A stretch of 64,000 nt of DNA from UBA995 sp035477115 (lineage in GTDB: Bacteria > Bacillota > Sulfobacillia > UBA995): contig DATIKW010000018.1 in the NCBI GenBank assembly GCA_035477115.1, positions 1 to 64,000 of the forward strand. Reading direction: 5' to 3'. This document shows positions 48,594-56,874 of the stretch, in pieces. The position numbers and the translations under genes are program-made. Below the pieces are notes generated by a model, which was given only the letters and a program-made list of their open reading frames with translations, was not told where the DNA came from and did no database searches. How positions within the stretch are numbered: the stretch's first letter is position 1; each line of letters opens with the position of its first letter.

Positions 48594-48811
48594 GACCTCC
48601 TCGAACCTCCTCTATCCCGTAAATCCTGCCGCCAGGCGTTCATCTGCTCCATCCGACCGGCCAGCGCCCATGCCCCGGCGAAAGACGGGACGCGGGGTTC
48701 GGGCCGGACATCGACGATCCGTAGTCGCGCCGGGTCTGAGTCCAAGGCAGCCGCCACCGCGCCGGCAATAGCCGCCACCACTCCGAGGGCTCCAGGTGCC
48801 GGTTCGCTCAT
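48590..48811 (-). CDS. small unassigned protein of the methylmalonyl-CoA carboxyltransferase unit
   Basis: The 73-residue protein reads MSEPAPGALGVVAAIAGAVA, then DSDPARLRIVDVRP and FAGAWALAGRMEQMNAWRQD. It has a helical N-terminus and a conserved-looking W-A-L-A-G-R-x-E-Q-M segment near the end. Its place between mmdA and mmdC is where delta (OadG-like) or epsilon subunits are found, but it lacks the long membrane helix of OadG. I do not assign it to either. Four-base overlap with mmdC and 16-base spacing to mmdA make it part of the same transcript. Confidence 0.6.
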   Translation of the reverse strand: MSEPAPGALGVVAAIAGAVAAALDSDPARLRIVDVRPEPRVPSFAGAWALAGRMEQMNAWRQDLRDRGGSRRS

Positions 48812-48827
48812 GGATGCATTTTCCCCC

Positions 48828-50378
48828 TCACAGCGGCAGACTGCCGTGTTTTCGGGCGGGCCGCGCCTCGCGCTTGGAGGCCAGCGCCTCCAGCCCGCGG
48901 ATCAACGTCGGACGGGTCTCAGCCGGATCGATGACCAGGTCCAGATAGCCGCGACCCGCCGCCACGTAAGGGTTGGCGAATCGAAGACGGTAGTCTTCCA
49001 CTCGCTCCCGCCGAGCCTGGGCCGGATCAGGGGCGGCGGCTATCTCGTCCCGGAATATGATGTTGGCTGCTCCCTCCGGTCCCAACACCGCTATCTCAGC
49101 TCCCGGCCAGGCTAGCGCCAGGTCCGCTCCGAGCGACCGCGAACTCATGGCTATGTAGGCGCCCCCGTAGGCCTTGCGCAGGATGAGTTGCACCTTGGGG
49201 ACAGTCGCTTCCGAATACGCGTAGAGCACTTTGGCCCCATGACGTATGATGCCGCCGTACTCCTGGGCCGTGCCGGGAAGATAGCCTGGTGTGTCCACCA
49301 GCGTGATGATGGGGAAGTTGAAGGCATCGCAGAAGCGGACGAACCTGGCCGCTTTGTCCGAAGCGTCGATATCGATACACCCTGCCAGTTCACGAGCCTG
49401 GTTGGCGACAATCCCCACCGGGCGTCCGCCGAGCGCGGCGAAGCCCGTCACCAGGTTGGCGGCCCAGTGGGCGTGGACCTCCAAGAACTCGCCGTCGTCG
49501 ACGGCCGCCCGCAGCACATCGCGGACATCGTAGGGGCGGGTGGGGTCCTGGGGAACCAGGTCGCGCAACCCCGGTTCGACCCGCCCGGCAGGATCGGACG
49601 TAGGCCGGAAAGGAGGGTCTTCCAGGTTGTTGGCCGGGAGGTAACTGAGCAGCCTACGGATATCCTGGAGGCAGGCGCGGTCGTCCGGGGAGTAGAAGTG
49701 GGCCACCCCGCTTACCTGGCTGTGGGTCGCTGCGCCTCCCAGCTGCTCCAAGGTGACCTCTTCACCGGTGACTGCCTTGATGACCTGCGGCCCGGTGATG
49801 AACATCTGGGCGGTTCCCGCGACCATGAATACGAAGTCGGTGAGGGCGGGCGAGTACACGGCGCCACCGGCACACGGTCCCATGATGGCCGCTATCTGGG
49901 GGACTACCCCCGAGGCCAGAGTGTTCCGGAAGAAGATCTGCCCGTAACCGTCGAGGGCGTCCACTCCCTCGTGGATCCGCGCCCCGGCCGAGTCGTTGAG
50001 GCCAACCACGGGGCAACCGGACTTCAATGCCAGGTCCATGAGTCTGGCGATCTTGGCAGCATGAGCCTGCCCGAGCGAGCCTCCCACTACGGTGAAATCC
50101 TGCGCGAAGGCCATAACTGACCGGCCGTCCACCCGACCGTGCCCCGTGACCACCCCATCCCCCGGCGCTTCCAGGTCTGCCATCCCGAAGTCTGTGCAAC
50201 GGTGGCGGACCAGGGTGCCGGCCTCGACGAAGGTGTCCGGGTCAAACAAAATTGCCAGTCGTTCCCATGCCGTCAGCTTACCTGCTTTGTGCTGCTTCGC
50301 TACTTTCTCCGGTCCACCGCCCGCCCGGGCAGCCTCCAGCCGCGCGCGCAGTCCCTCGAGTCCTCCGGCGGCTATCAG
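48828..50378 (-). CDS. mmdA: Carboxyltransferase subunit of methylmalonyl-CoA decarboxylase / propionyl-CoA carboxylase type
   Basis: MmdA moves a carboxyl group between methylmalonyl-CoA (or propionyl-CoA) and biotin. The protein has two crotonase-like halves: GHGRVDGRSVMAFAQDFTVV, GGSLGQAHAAKIARLMDLAL and GLNDSAGARIHEGVDALDGY, then GGRPVGIVANQARELAGCID, TLVDTPGYLPGTAQEYGGII and SSRSLGADLALAWPGAEIAV. The family N-terminus (LEGLRARLEAARAGGGPEKV, AKQHKAGKLTAWERL) lies upstream of the first ATG/GTG/TTG (a TTG at 50249). It needs a CTG at 50378 that overlaps the epimerase stop as CTGA, with AGGTGA six bases before it. This gives 516 residues, the usual length. The membrane-bound MmdB pump subunit is not in the window. 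Confidence 0.92.
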   Translation of the reverse strand: MIAAGGLEGLRARLEAARAGGGPEKVAKQHKAGKLTAWERLAILFDPDTFVEAGTLVRHRCTDFGMADLEAPGDGVVTGHGRVDGRSVMAFAQDFTVVGGSLGQAHAAKIARLMDLALKSGCPVVGLNDSAGARIHEGVDALDGYGQIFFRNTLASGVVPQIAAIMGPCAGGAVYSPALTDFVFMVAGTAQMFITGPQVIKAVTGEEVTLEQLGGAATHSQVSGVAHFYSPDDRACLQDIRRLLSYLPANNLEDPPFRPTSDPAGRVEPGLRDLVPQDPTRPYDVRDVLRAAVDDGEFLEVHAHWAANLVTGFAALGGRPVGIVANQARELAGCIDIDASDKAARFVRFCDAFNFPIITLVDTPGYLPGTAQEYGGIIRHGAKVLYAYSEATVPKVQLILRKAYGGAYIAMSSRSLGADLALAWPGAEIAVLGPEGAANIIFRDEIAAAPDPAQARRERVEDYRLRFANPYVAAGRGYLDLVIDPAETRPTLIRGLEALASKREARPARKHGSLPL

Positions 50379-50791
50379 TGGTCGTCACCTGCCCGCTCCA
50401 CCAGTTCCACCATCACTCCGTGCAGCGAGCGCGGGTGCAGGAAACCGACCCGACTGCCCCGTGCTCCCGCTCGCGGCTCTCGATCGACCGGCACGAGTCC
50501 ACGGTCCGCGGCCGCCTGCAAACCGGCCGCAGCATCGGCAACCCGCAGCGCGAGGTGATGGACGCCTTCCCCTCGCGCTTCCAGAAACCGGCCGACGGGT
50601 GAACCGGCATCGGTGGTTTCCAGGAGTTCGATCCGACTCTCCCCAACCTGGAACCAGGCGAGGCGGAGCTTCCGCTCCGGGAGTTCCTCGATCTCCCCGC
50701 CCGTGAGTCCTAGCGAACGAAAGGCAGCGATGCCCGCGGACAAGTCCCGGACGGCTATCCCGACGTGGTCTATCTTCAAGACCTCACTCAC
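50375..50791 (-). CDS. mce: Methylmalonyl-CoA epimerase
   Basis: The enzyme interconverts (R)- and (S)-methylmalonyl-CoA. The 138-residue VOC-fold protein starts at a GTG with KIDHVGIAVRDLSAGIAAFR (metal-binding His) and contains KLRLAWFQVGESRIELLETT, GEGVHHLALRVADAAAGLQA (second His) and LHGVMVELVER (Glu). Length and motifs are standard. It overlaps the end of the mutase small subunit by eight bases and the start of mmdA by four. Confidence 0.94.
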   Translation of the reverse strand: MSEVLKIDHVGIAVRDLSAGIAAFRSLGLTGGEIEELPERKLRLAWFQVGESRIELLETTDAGSPVGRFLEARGEGVHHLALRVADAAAGLQAAADRGLVPVDREPRAGARGSRVGFLHPRSLHGVMVELVERAGDDH

Positions 50792-51236
50792 GATCTTCCA
50801 CCTTCCCCGCACGCTGGCGAATGAACGCGACGATCGCTTGCAGGCTGGCTCCCGGCGTGAAAACTGCCTCTACTCCGGCCTCCCGCAGGGCGGGGATGTC
50901 CTCCTCAGGGATTACGCCCCCGCCCACCACCACCACTTTCTCCCTGCCTAGTCGGCGGAGGGCCTCGGTCACCCGCGGGAACAGGTGCGCGTGCGCTCCG
51001 GACAAGCTCGACAGCCCGACGACGTCCACATCTTCCTGAAGCGCGGCTCGAGCAATTTGCTCAGGAGTCTGGCGAATGCCGGTGTAGACGACTTCCATGC
51101 CCGCGTCCCGGAGAGCGCGGGTGACGACCAGGGCGCCCCGGTCATGCCCATCGAGTCCCGCCTTCGCGATCAGCACGCGGATGGGCGGGAGGTCGGGGAT
51201 GCCCGTCCCCTCTTCAGCCGGCGACGGACGGTTCAT
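50784..51236 (-). CDS. mcmA2: Methylmalonyl-CoA mutase, cobalamin-binding small subunit
   Basis: This 150-residue protein is the separate B12-binding domain of a heterodimeric acyl-CoA mutase. The signature RVLIAKAGLDGHDRGALVVT contains the D-x-H-x-x-G motif whose His replaces the lower B12 ligand. SSLSGAHAHLFPRVTEALRR and VVVGGGVIPEEDIPALREAG complete the Rossmann-like core. It overlaps the large subunit by 23 bases. The split arrangement is usual in archaea and many Clostridia. Confidence 0.94.
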   Translation of the reverse strand: MNRPSPAEEGTGIPDLPPIRVLIAKAGLDGHDRGALVVTRALRDAGMEVVYTGIRQTPEQIARAALQEDVDVVGLSSLSGAHAHLFPRVTEALRRLGREKVVVVGGGVIPEEDIPALREAGVEAVFTPGASLQAIVAFIRQRAGKVEDRE

Positions 51237-52917
51237 GCTCTCCGAATACCTCCCGCAAGGTCCCGCAGACCTCGCCCAGCGTGGCCCTATAACGGACTGC
51301 GTCCAGGATCGGCGGGAACAGATCGGCCGCCGCCTCCCGGGCAGCCGCCGCCAGCGCCTCCAAGGCGCCGGTCACCGCCCCGGCGTCACGACTCCGCCGT
51401 AATGCCTCCAGCCTGCGCCTCTGCCTGTCCTCCACCCTCGGGTCCAACCGAATGCCCATGGCCTTCCCGGGTGAGGATGGGGCTTGGTCGTCCTGAAAAC
51501 AGTTGACGCCCACCACCTGGCGCTTGCCGCCTTCAAGCTGCAGTTGGGTCTGGTAAGCACTACGATGGATCTCGTCTTGCATGAACCCGCGCTCGATAGC
51601 CGCCACCGCTCCGCCCAGGGCGTCGATCCGCTCGAGATAGGCCAAGGCCCCCTCTTCGACCGTACGGGTCAGGTTCTCGACGAGGTAGGACCCGCCAAGC
51701 GGGTCGGCACTCGCCGTCACGCCGCTCTCAAAGGCGATGATCTGCTGGGTGCGGAGGGCAATGCGGACCGACTCCTCGCTGGGCAGGGCCAACGCTTCAT
51801 CGCGCGAATTCGTATGCAGCGATTGGGCGCCCCCAAGGACGGCTGCCAGCGCCTGCAGGGCGACCCGCACGACGTTGTTGTCCGGCTGCTGGGCGGTGAG
51901 CGCGGACCCGGCGGTCTGCGCATGGAAGCGCAACATCCAAGACCGAGGGTTCTTCGCCTTCATGCGCTCGCGCATCAGTCGGGCCCACAGCCGCCTGGCC
52001 GCGCGGAACTTGGCCACTTCCTCGAACAGGTCGGAATGCGCATTGAAGAAGAAGGACAGCCGGGGCGCGAAGGCATCGATGTCCAGTCCAGCTTGTCGGG
52101 CGGCATCGACGTAGGCCAATCCGTTGGCCAGGGTGAAGGCCACTTCTTGCACCGCCGTCGCCCCGGCCTCGCGAATGTGGTACCCGGAGATGGAAATGGT
52201 GTTCCACTCGGGGAGGTGCCGGGAGCAGTACCGGAAGATGTCGGTGACCAACCGCATCGAAGGCCGGGGCGGGAAGATATAAGTACCCCGGGCCACGTAT
52301 TCCTTGAGGATGTCATTCTGCACCGTGCCCGACAGCGCGCCCGGCGCTACTCCTTGCTCCTCGGCAACCACGACATACATCGCGAGCAGCACGATAGCCG
52401 GGGCGTTGATGGTCATGGAAGTGGACACCTTGTCGAGCGGGATCGCCTGGAACAGCGTGGCCATGTCGTCCACCGAATCGACGGCCACGCCTACTTTGCC
52501 CACTTCTCCCCCCGACAGGGGGTGGTCCGAATCATATCCGATCTGGGTGGGCAAGTCAAAGGCGACGCTCAGGCCGGTCTGACCCTGCTCCAGGAGGTAA
52601 CGGAAGCGGCGGTTGGTCTCCTCCGCCGAGCCAAAACCCGCGTACTGGCGCATGGTCCAGGGCCGTCCCCGGTACATGGTGGGTTGAACGCCCCGGGTGA
52701 AGGGGAACAGGCCGGGGAAGCCGAGTTCCTCAAGGTAGTCGAACGCGGGAAGCTCGAGCGGAGTATATAGGCGGTCGACGGGGAGCCCCGATCCGCTCAC
52801 GAAGCGGTCTTGCGCCTCGGGGGCCCTCGCCAAAGACCGGCCAACCTCCTCTTGCTCCCAATTGATTCTAGCCGCCCGCAGTGCATCCCGCGGCGGTCCG
52901 CCCATGGCCACCGCCAT
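51214..52917 (-). CDS. mcmA1: Methylmalonyl-CoA mutase, large (substrate-binding) subunit
   Basis: The B12-dependent mutase rearranges succinyl-CoA and methylmalonyl-CoA. The chosen ATG at 52917 gives 567 residues, a normal length for the TIM-barrel subunit. Conserved parts are GFPGLFPFTRGVQPTMYRGR, PWTMRQYAGFGSAEETNRRF, GLSVAFDLPTQIGYDSDHPL, NDILKEYVARGTYIFPPRPS, HTNSRDEALALPSEESVRIA and VTASADPLGGSYLVENLT. The frame stays open far upstream to 53415, but that part is antisense to the divergent gene and was excluded. The exact start is not certain, because the ribosome binding site is weak. Methylmalonyl-CoA is the expected substrate given mce and mmdA. Confidence 0.94.
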   Translation of the reverse strand: MAVAMGGPPRDALRAARINWEQEEVGRSLARAPEAQDRFVSGSGLPVDRLYTPLELPAFDYLEELGFPGLFPFTRGVQPTMYRGRPWTMRQYAGFGSAEETNRRFRYLLEQGQTGLSVAFDLPTQIGYDSDHPLSGGEVGKVGVAVDSVDDMATLFQAIPLDKVSTSMTINAPAIVLLAMYVVVAEEQGVAPGALSGTVQNDILKEYVARGTYIFPPRPSMRLVTDIFRYCSRHLPEWNTISISGYHIREAGATAVQEVAFTLANGLAYVDAARQAGLDIDAFAPRLSFFFNAHSDLFEEVAKFRAARRLWARLMRERMKAKNPRSWMLRFHAQTAGSALTAQQPDNNVVRVALQALAAVLGGAQSLHTNSRDEALALPSEESVRIALRTQQIIAFESGVTASADPLGGSYLVENLTRTVEEGALAYLERIDALGGAVAAIERGFMQDEIHRSAYQTQLQLEGGKRQVVGVNCFQDDQAPSSPGKAMGIRLDPRVEDRQRRRLEALRRSRDAGAVTGALEALAAAAREAAADLFPPILDAVRYRATLGEVCGTLREVFGEHEPSVAG

Positions 52918-53027
52918 ACCCCCGCTCTCAGCAAAAAGCTCGGCGACCGGCGCCGCGCTCCCTGAGTGATAGGCTTGGTCTTTCCACGACTGTCCTCCAA
53001 TATCCTTCCCGGCAGGAATCGCCACCG

Positions 53028-53045
53028 GTGCACAGAATAGTGCAC
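53028..53045. promoter_or_regulatory. inverted repeat in the divergent mcm / plus-strand gene region
   Basis: GTGCAC (53028-53033) and GTGCAC (53040-53045), each self-complementary, flank AGAATA. On the minus strand the spacer reads TATTCT, a plausible -10. The position between two divergent genes suggests an operator. The exact promoters are not clear, as no good -35 is seen. Confidence 0.4.
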
Positions 53046-53080
53046 GCCAGGGAGCAGGTATGACCGTGAGGGTGGTAGCC

Positions 53081-53983
53081 ATGAAGCGCATCGTCAGCAT
53101 CAGTCTTGGTTCCTCGCAACGGGACAAGAAAGTCGAACTCGAACTCCTGGGCCAGCCCTTCTCGATCGAGCGCGTCGGCACCGACGGTGATGTGGGCCGG
53201 GCCGTCCGGATGCTGAAGGACCTGGACGGACAAGTAGCGGCCTTCGGAATCGGCGGCATCGACTTCTCCGTGAAGTCGGGCAAGCGGTCCTGGCCGCTCC
53301 GCGAGGCGATCCGCCTGGCCGGCACGCCGCGGGTGACCCCGGTCGTGGACGGGGGCGGGGTCAAGGACGCGCTCGAACGGCAGATCGTCTTCGACCTCGA
53401 ACCGGTATATGGCATACCGGTGAAGGGCCGGCGGGTCTTGGTGGCGTCGGGAGCGGCCCGCTATGCGATGGCGGAAGCCTTCGTACAGGCGGGAGCCGAC
53501 TGCATCTTCGGCGATCTCATGTTCGTCCTGGGGCTGCCGGTGAAGATCCGGACCCTTGCCGGACTCGATCGGGCGGTCCGGATCATCGCCCCCGTGGCCT
53601 CGCGCCTGCCGATCTCCTTGCTATACCCGACGGGCAAGGCCCAGCACCGCTCAACCCCGCGTTTTCCCGCTGTCTATGCCTGGGCCGACTTCCTCACCGG
53701 CGACTACCACTTCCTGCACCGGCACCTCCCTGACCGCATCGACGGCAAGGTGGTGTTCACCAACACGGTCACGGCGGCCGACGTGGACGAGTTGCGGGCC
53801 CGGGGAGCCGGGTGGTTGATCACCTCCAGCCCGGAGATGGACGGCCGTTCCTTCGCCGCCAATGTGGTCGAGGCCATGCTGGTTGCCTTATCGGGGAAAC
53901 GTCCGGAGGAACTCACGCGGGAAGACTACCTCGAGCTATTCAGCCGCGCCGGTCTACGCCCTCGGGTCGAGCGCCTGAACTAA
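53081..53983 (+). CDS. conserved Clostridia protein annotated as quinate 5-dehydrogenase-like
   Basis: From the ATG at 53081 the protein has 300 residues and starts MKRIVSISLGSSQRDKKVEL. The GTDGDVGRAVRMLKDLDGQV, AAFGIGGIDFSVKSGKRSWP, VVDGGGVKDALERQI and GRRVLVASGAARYAMAEAFV stretches follow, the last resembling a dinucleotide-binding or PLP-free Rossmann turn. Homologues of this length in Clostridia are labelled quinate 5-dehydrogenase, a name with little biochemical support that I know of. There are no quinate or shikimate genes nearby. A start seven codons upstream (53060) is possible. Confidence 0.55.
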   Translation: MKRIVSISLGSSQRDKKVELELLGQPFSIERVGTDGDVGRAVRMLKDLDGQVAAFGIGGIDFSVKSGKRSWPLREAIRLAGTPRVTPVVDGGGVKDALERQIVFDLEPVYGIPVKGRRVLVASGAARYAMAEAFVQAGADCIFGDLMFVLGLPVKIRTLAGLDRAVRIIAPVASRLPISLLYPTGKAQHRSTPRFPAVYAWADFLTGDYHFLHRHLPDRIDGKVVFTNTVTAADVDELRARGAGWLITSSPEMDGRSFAANVVEAMLVALSGKRPEELTREDYLELFSRAGLRPRVERLN

Positions 53984-53988
53984 AGCGC

Positions 53989-54011
53989 GGGGGCGGGACC
54001 CGCCCGCCCCC
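53989..54011. terminator. GC-rich hairpin between convergent genes
   Basis: GGGGGCGGG (53989-53997) and CCCGCCCCC (54003-54011) form a perfect 9-bp stem with a five-base loop. It starts six bases after the plus-strand gene stop and lies about 40 bases after the end of the convergent transporter gene. The stem shares the GGGGCGGG core of the dispersed repeat. There is no T-run. Confidence 0.5.
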
Positions 54012-54049
54012 GTACGACGCGCGTAACGCCGGCCACCGGTGTTGGCGGC

Positions 54050-55429
54050 CTACAGGAACAACACCGCCACCACCGTCGCCACCACGAGGCCGGTAACCAC
54101 CGGGACCACGTTCCGGCGCAGCACCTCCATCACCGGTACCCCGCACATGCCGGCCACGGCCACCAGCGTGCTCCAGGCGACCAGGGTTCCGCCGCCCGAC
54201 CACACCGCGCCCATCTGGCCGATAGCTCCCAGTGTGGAAGCCAATCCAACATCCCCCGCCGCCAGCGACCCCGCCAGGCTGCCGGTCAGCGGCAACCCGG
54301 AGAAGCCGGAGCCGTCGAGGCCCGTAATGACGCCGATGATCAGCATGCCGAAGCCGGCCAGCAGGCCGGTTGCCGGTATGTACTGGGCCACGAGGTTGCC
54401 GACATCGAACAGATAGCCGGGTGCGCCCTCACCCATGATCTGGGCCGAGGCTCCCGGGGACCCGAGGAAGAAGAAGGCGGCGATGGGGATGATCGGCCCC
54501 ATCACCTTGAAAGCGAAGGTGAACCCCTCGGCCAGACGGTCCCCGATCTCATCGAATCCCTGCCAACCGTAGGTAGCCAAGGCCGCGATCACCAGGACGA
54601 CGGCTGCACTGCCGCCCAGCAAGGCGGTGGCGTCGCCGCCCAGGATGCGCATGCTGATCATGGCCACGAGGGCGAGCGCCACGATCAGGGGAGTGAGCCG
54701 GGCCAAGAGGAGCGCGACCGCAGGCTTGTTCACCGCGACGGGCTCGTCATGCACGCCAGCGCGGAAGGCTACATCTCCCGTGGCCGCCACTTTAGCGAAC
54801 TCGGACACGTCCTTACGCCCGAGGTAGTAAGCCAACGGCAGGGCGATCGCCCCGACGATGAGGGTCAGCAGGCCGCCCTTCCAGACCACCATTTCCACCG
54901 GCACGCCGGCAGCCAAGGCGGTAAGGCGGGGGGCTCCCTGGATGACCACATCGCCGGCCAGCGCCATGCCCTGGCCCGCGATGGCAACCGCTACCGCCGC
55001 GGTCACCGGGGGGAGTCCGGCGGCCACCGCTGCCGGGACGAGCAGCCCGGCCACCAGCGGCACCGACGGCGTGGGCCAGAAGAACAGGGCCACGATGAAC
55101 GTGGTGACGGCCAGCGCGGCGTAGCTCACGGCCGGGGAGACCATCAGCTTCCGGAGCGGGCTGATCATGATGCTATCGGCGCCGGTCGCCCGCAACCCCC
55201 GCAGCATGGCAACCATGATGCTGATGATCAGGAAGATCCCGAACAGCTCGGTGGCCGCCACGATCATGGAGTTGAACAGGGTCTGCACCGCGAACACCAC
55301 GTCTTGCCGGAACGAAAGCGCGATGAGGAAGGTGAAGATCACACAGGGGATGATGACCGACCGCCGGAAAGCCATGGTGACCAGGACGGCCACCACCCCT
55401 ATCACGTATAACCAATGTCCCAGGGTCAT
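54050..55429 (-). CDS. multispanning transporter of the ion-transporter (DUF401/GntP/CitMHS-like) type
   Basis: From an ATG at 55429 with AAGGAGG eight bases upstream the protein has 459 residues and about 11-12 hydrophobic segments. It begins MTLGHWLYVIGVVAVLVTMA and has FWPTPSVPLVAGLLVPAAVA and GQGMALAGDVVIQGAPRLTA. A C-terminal half shows GLDGSGFSGLPLTGSLAGSL and WSGGGTLVAWSTLVAVAG. The pattern of two similar halves with G-x-x-x-SG loops resembles the ion-transporter superfamily, though I cannot name a family with certainty. It follows the amino acid dehydrogenase and oxidoreductase genes on the same strand and could import their substrate. Confidence 0.6.
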   Translation of the reverse strand: MTLGHWLYVIGVVAVLVTMAFRRSVIIPCVIFTFLIALSFRQDVVFAVQTLFNSMIVAATELFGIFLIISIMVAMLRGLRATGADSIMISPLRKLMVSPAVSYAALAVTTFIVALFFWPTPSVPLVAGLLVPAAVAAGLPPVTAAVAVAIAGQGMALAGDVVIQGAPRLTALAAGVPVEMVVWKGGLLTLIVGAIALPLAYYLGRKDVSEFAKVAATGDVAFRAGVHDEPVAVNKPAVALLLARLTPLIVALALVAMISMRILGGDATALLGGSAAVVLVIAALATYGWQGFDEIGDRLAEGFTFAFKVMGPIIPIAAFFFLGSPGASAQIMGEGAPGYLFDVGNLVAQYIPATGLLAGFGMLIIGVITGLDGSGFSGLPLTGSLAGSLAAGDVGLASTLGAIGQMGAVWSGGGTLVAWSTLVAVAGMCGVPVMEVLRRNVVPVVTGLVVATVVAVLFL

Positions 55430-55590
55430 CGGCAGGACCTCCTTGCTCATTACTGATGAGTAGCAGGAGCCACAACCAATTGCACCCTCATTCGCCCTCC
55501 ACACCCCTCCCGTCGGCCTCAGCTTCTCTGCCTTGCAAGATTCGACACCGCCGCCGCCGATCCTGCAACCCGGCGGCAGGAGAGTGCCGG

Positions 55591-56874
55591 TCAGCCCGCG
55601 GCCGGTCCCAGCCAGCCCCTCACCCGCATGGCATCGGCCACTCGCTTGACCGCCACCATGAACGCCGCCGATCGCATGGGCAGCTTCCGATCGCGGCACA
55701 TCCCGTAAACATTATGAAAGGCCCGGACCATGGCCATCTCCAGCTTCCGGTTGACCTCTTCCTCCGACCAGTAGTATCCCGACAGGTTCTGCGCCCACTC
55801 GAAGTAGGAGACGGTGACCCCCCCGGCGCTCGCCAGGATGTCGGGGAGCACCAGGATGCCGCGATCGAAGAGGATCCGGTCCGCTTCCGGCGTGGTGGGA
55901 CCGTTGGCCGCCTCGCCCACGATCCTCGCCCGGACTCCCCCGGCAATGCGAGCCGTCAACTGGTTTTCGAGGGCGGCGGGGATCAGCACCTCGCACTCCG
56001 TCTGCAGGAGTTGTTCCGTACTGACGGCCATGGCCGCCGGGAAGCCGGACACCGTGCCGGTGCGGCACTTGTGGTCGGCGAGTGCTGCCGGGTCCATACC
56101 GCAGGACTGGAAGACCGAGCCGCAGGAATCCCCCACCGCTACCACGCAGGCCCCGCGCTCGTGGAAGAGCCGCGCCGCCACCGAGCCGGCGTTCCCGAAC
56201 CCCTGGACGGCGACCCGGGCTCCCGCCACGGGGATGCCCAGCTGCTTCATGGCTTCCAGACACGCGTACACACAGCCGCGCCCGGTAGCCTCGTTACGCC
56301 CCTCCGACCCGCCGAGGAGCAGCGGTTTGCCGGTCATGACTCCGAAGGAATTGTGATCGCGCAGCCGGCTGAACTCGTCGACCATCCAGGCCATGACTTG
56401 CGGGTTCGTGTATACGTCGGGTGCCGGGATGTCTTTCTCGGGTCCGATGATGGGAGCCAGCGCCCGCATGAGCCCCCGGCTCAACCGCTCGAGTTCGCCG
56501 CAGGACAGCCGCCGGGGATCGCAACGTACGCCTCCCTTGCCGCCCCCGTAAGGCAGACCCAGCACGGCGCACTTGAAAGTCATCCACATCGATAACGCCT
56601 TGACCTCATCCATCGTGACCTCGGGATGGAACCGCAGGCCGCCCTTGAACGGCCCCAGCGCGTCGTTGTGTTGCGACCGCCACCCCACAAAGCTTCGGAC
56701 GCTGCCGTCGTCCATGACCACGGGGACGGAAACTTCCATCACTCGCGACGGCTGCTTCAGTATTTCGTATGCCGCCGCCTCCAGGCCCAGGGCGTCACAT
56801 GCCTCCCTCACCTGCCGCTGGCATATTTGGAAGCAATTCAGGGTGAGTTCCTCGGCCGCTGTGTCGCACTTCAT
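55591..56874 (-). CDS. Glu/Leu/Phe/Val dehydrogenase family protein
   Basis: This enzyme oxidatively deaminates an amino acid to a 2-oxoacid with NAD(P). The 427-residue protein has HNDALGPFKGGLRFHPEVTM, MTFKCAVLGLPYGGGKGGVR with the catalytic-site Lys residues, DIPAPDVYTNPQVMAWMVDE, TGRGCVYACLEAMKQLG and the Rossmann loop VAVQGFGNAGSVAARLFHER. The length and spacing fit hexameric glutamate dehydrogenases, but Glu and branched-chain activities are hard to separate by eye. Its ATG overlaps the ferredoxin-subunit stop by four bases, placing it in one operon with a 2-oxoacid:ferredoxin oxidoreductase. Confidence 0.92.
   Translation of the reverse strand: MKCDTAAEELTLNCFQICQRQVREACDALGLEAAAYEILKQPSRVMEVSVPVVMDDGSVRSFVGWRSQHNDALGPFKGGLRFHPEVTMDEVKALSMWMTFKCAVLGLPYGGGKGGVRCDPRRLSCGELERLSRGLMRALAPIIGPEKDIPAPDVYTNPQVMAWMVDEFSRLRDHNSFGVMTGKPLLLGGSEGRNEATGRGCVYACLEAMKQLGIPVAGARVAVQGFGNAGSVAARLFHERGACVVAVGDSCGSVFQSCGMDPAALADHKCRTGTVSGFPAAMAVSTEQLLQTECEVLIPAALENQLTARIAGGVRARIVGEAANGPTTPEADRILFDRGILVLPDILASAGGVTVSYFEWAQNLSGYYWSEEEVNRKLEMAMVRAFHNVYGMCRDRKLPMRSAAFMVAVKRVADAMRVRGWLGPAAG

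Noticed and set aside
52918..53080. Possible cobalamin riboswitch before the B12-dependent mutase operon
   Set aside because: No B12-box-like sequence or suitable stem-loops are seen here, nor upstream of nrdR-nrdJ.
52918..53415. 166-residue N-terminal extension of the mutase large subunit frame
   Set aside because: It is antisense to the divergent plus-strand gene and has Ser/Arg-rich composition without mutase similarity; mutase homology begins after 52917.
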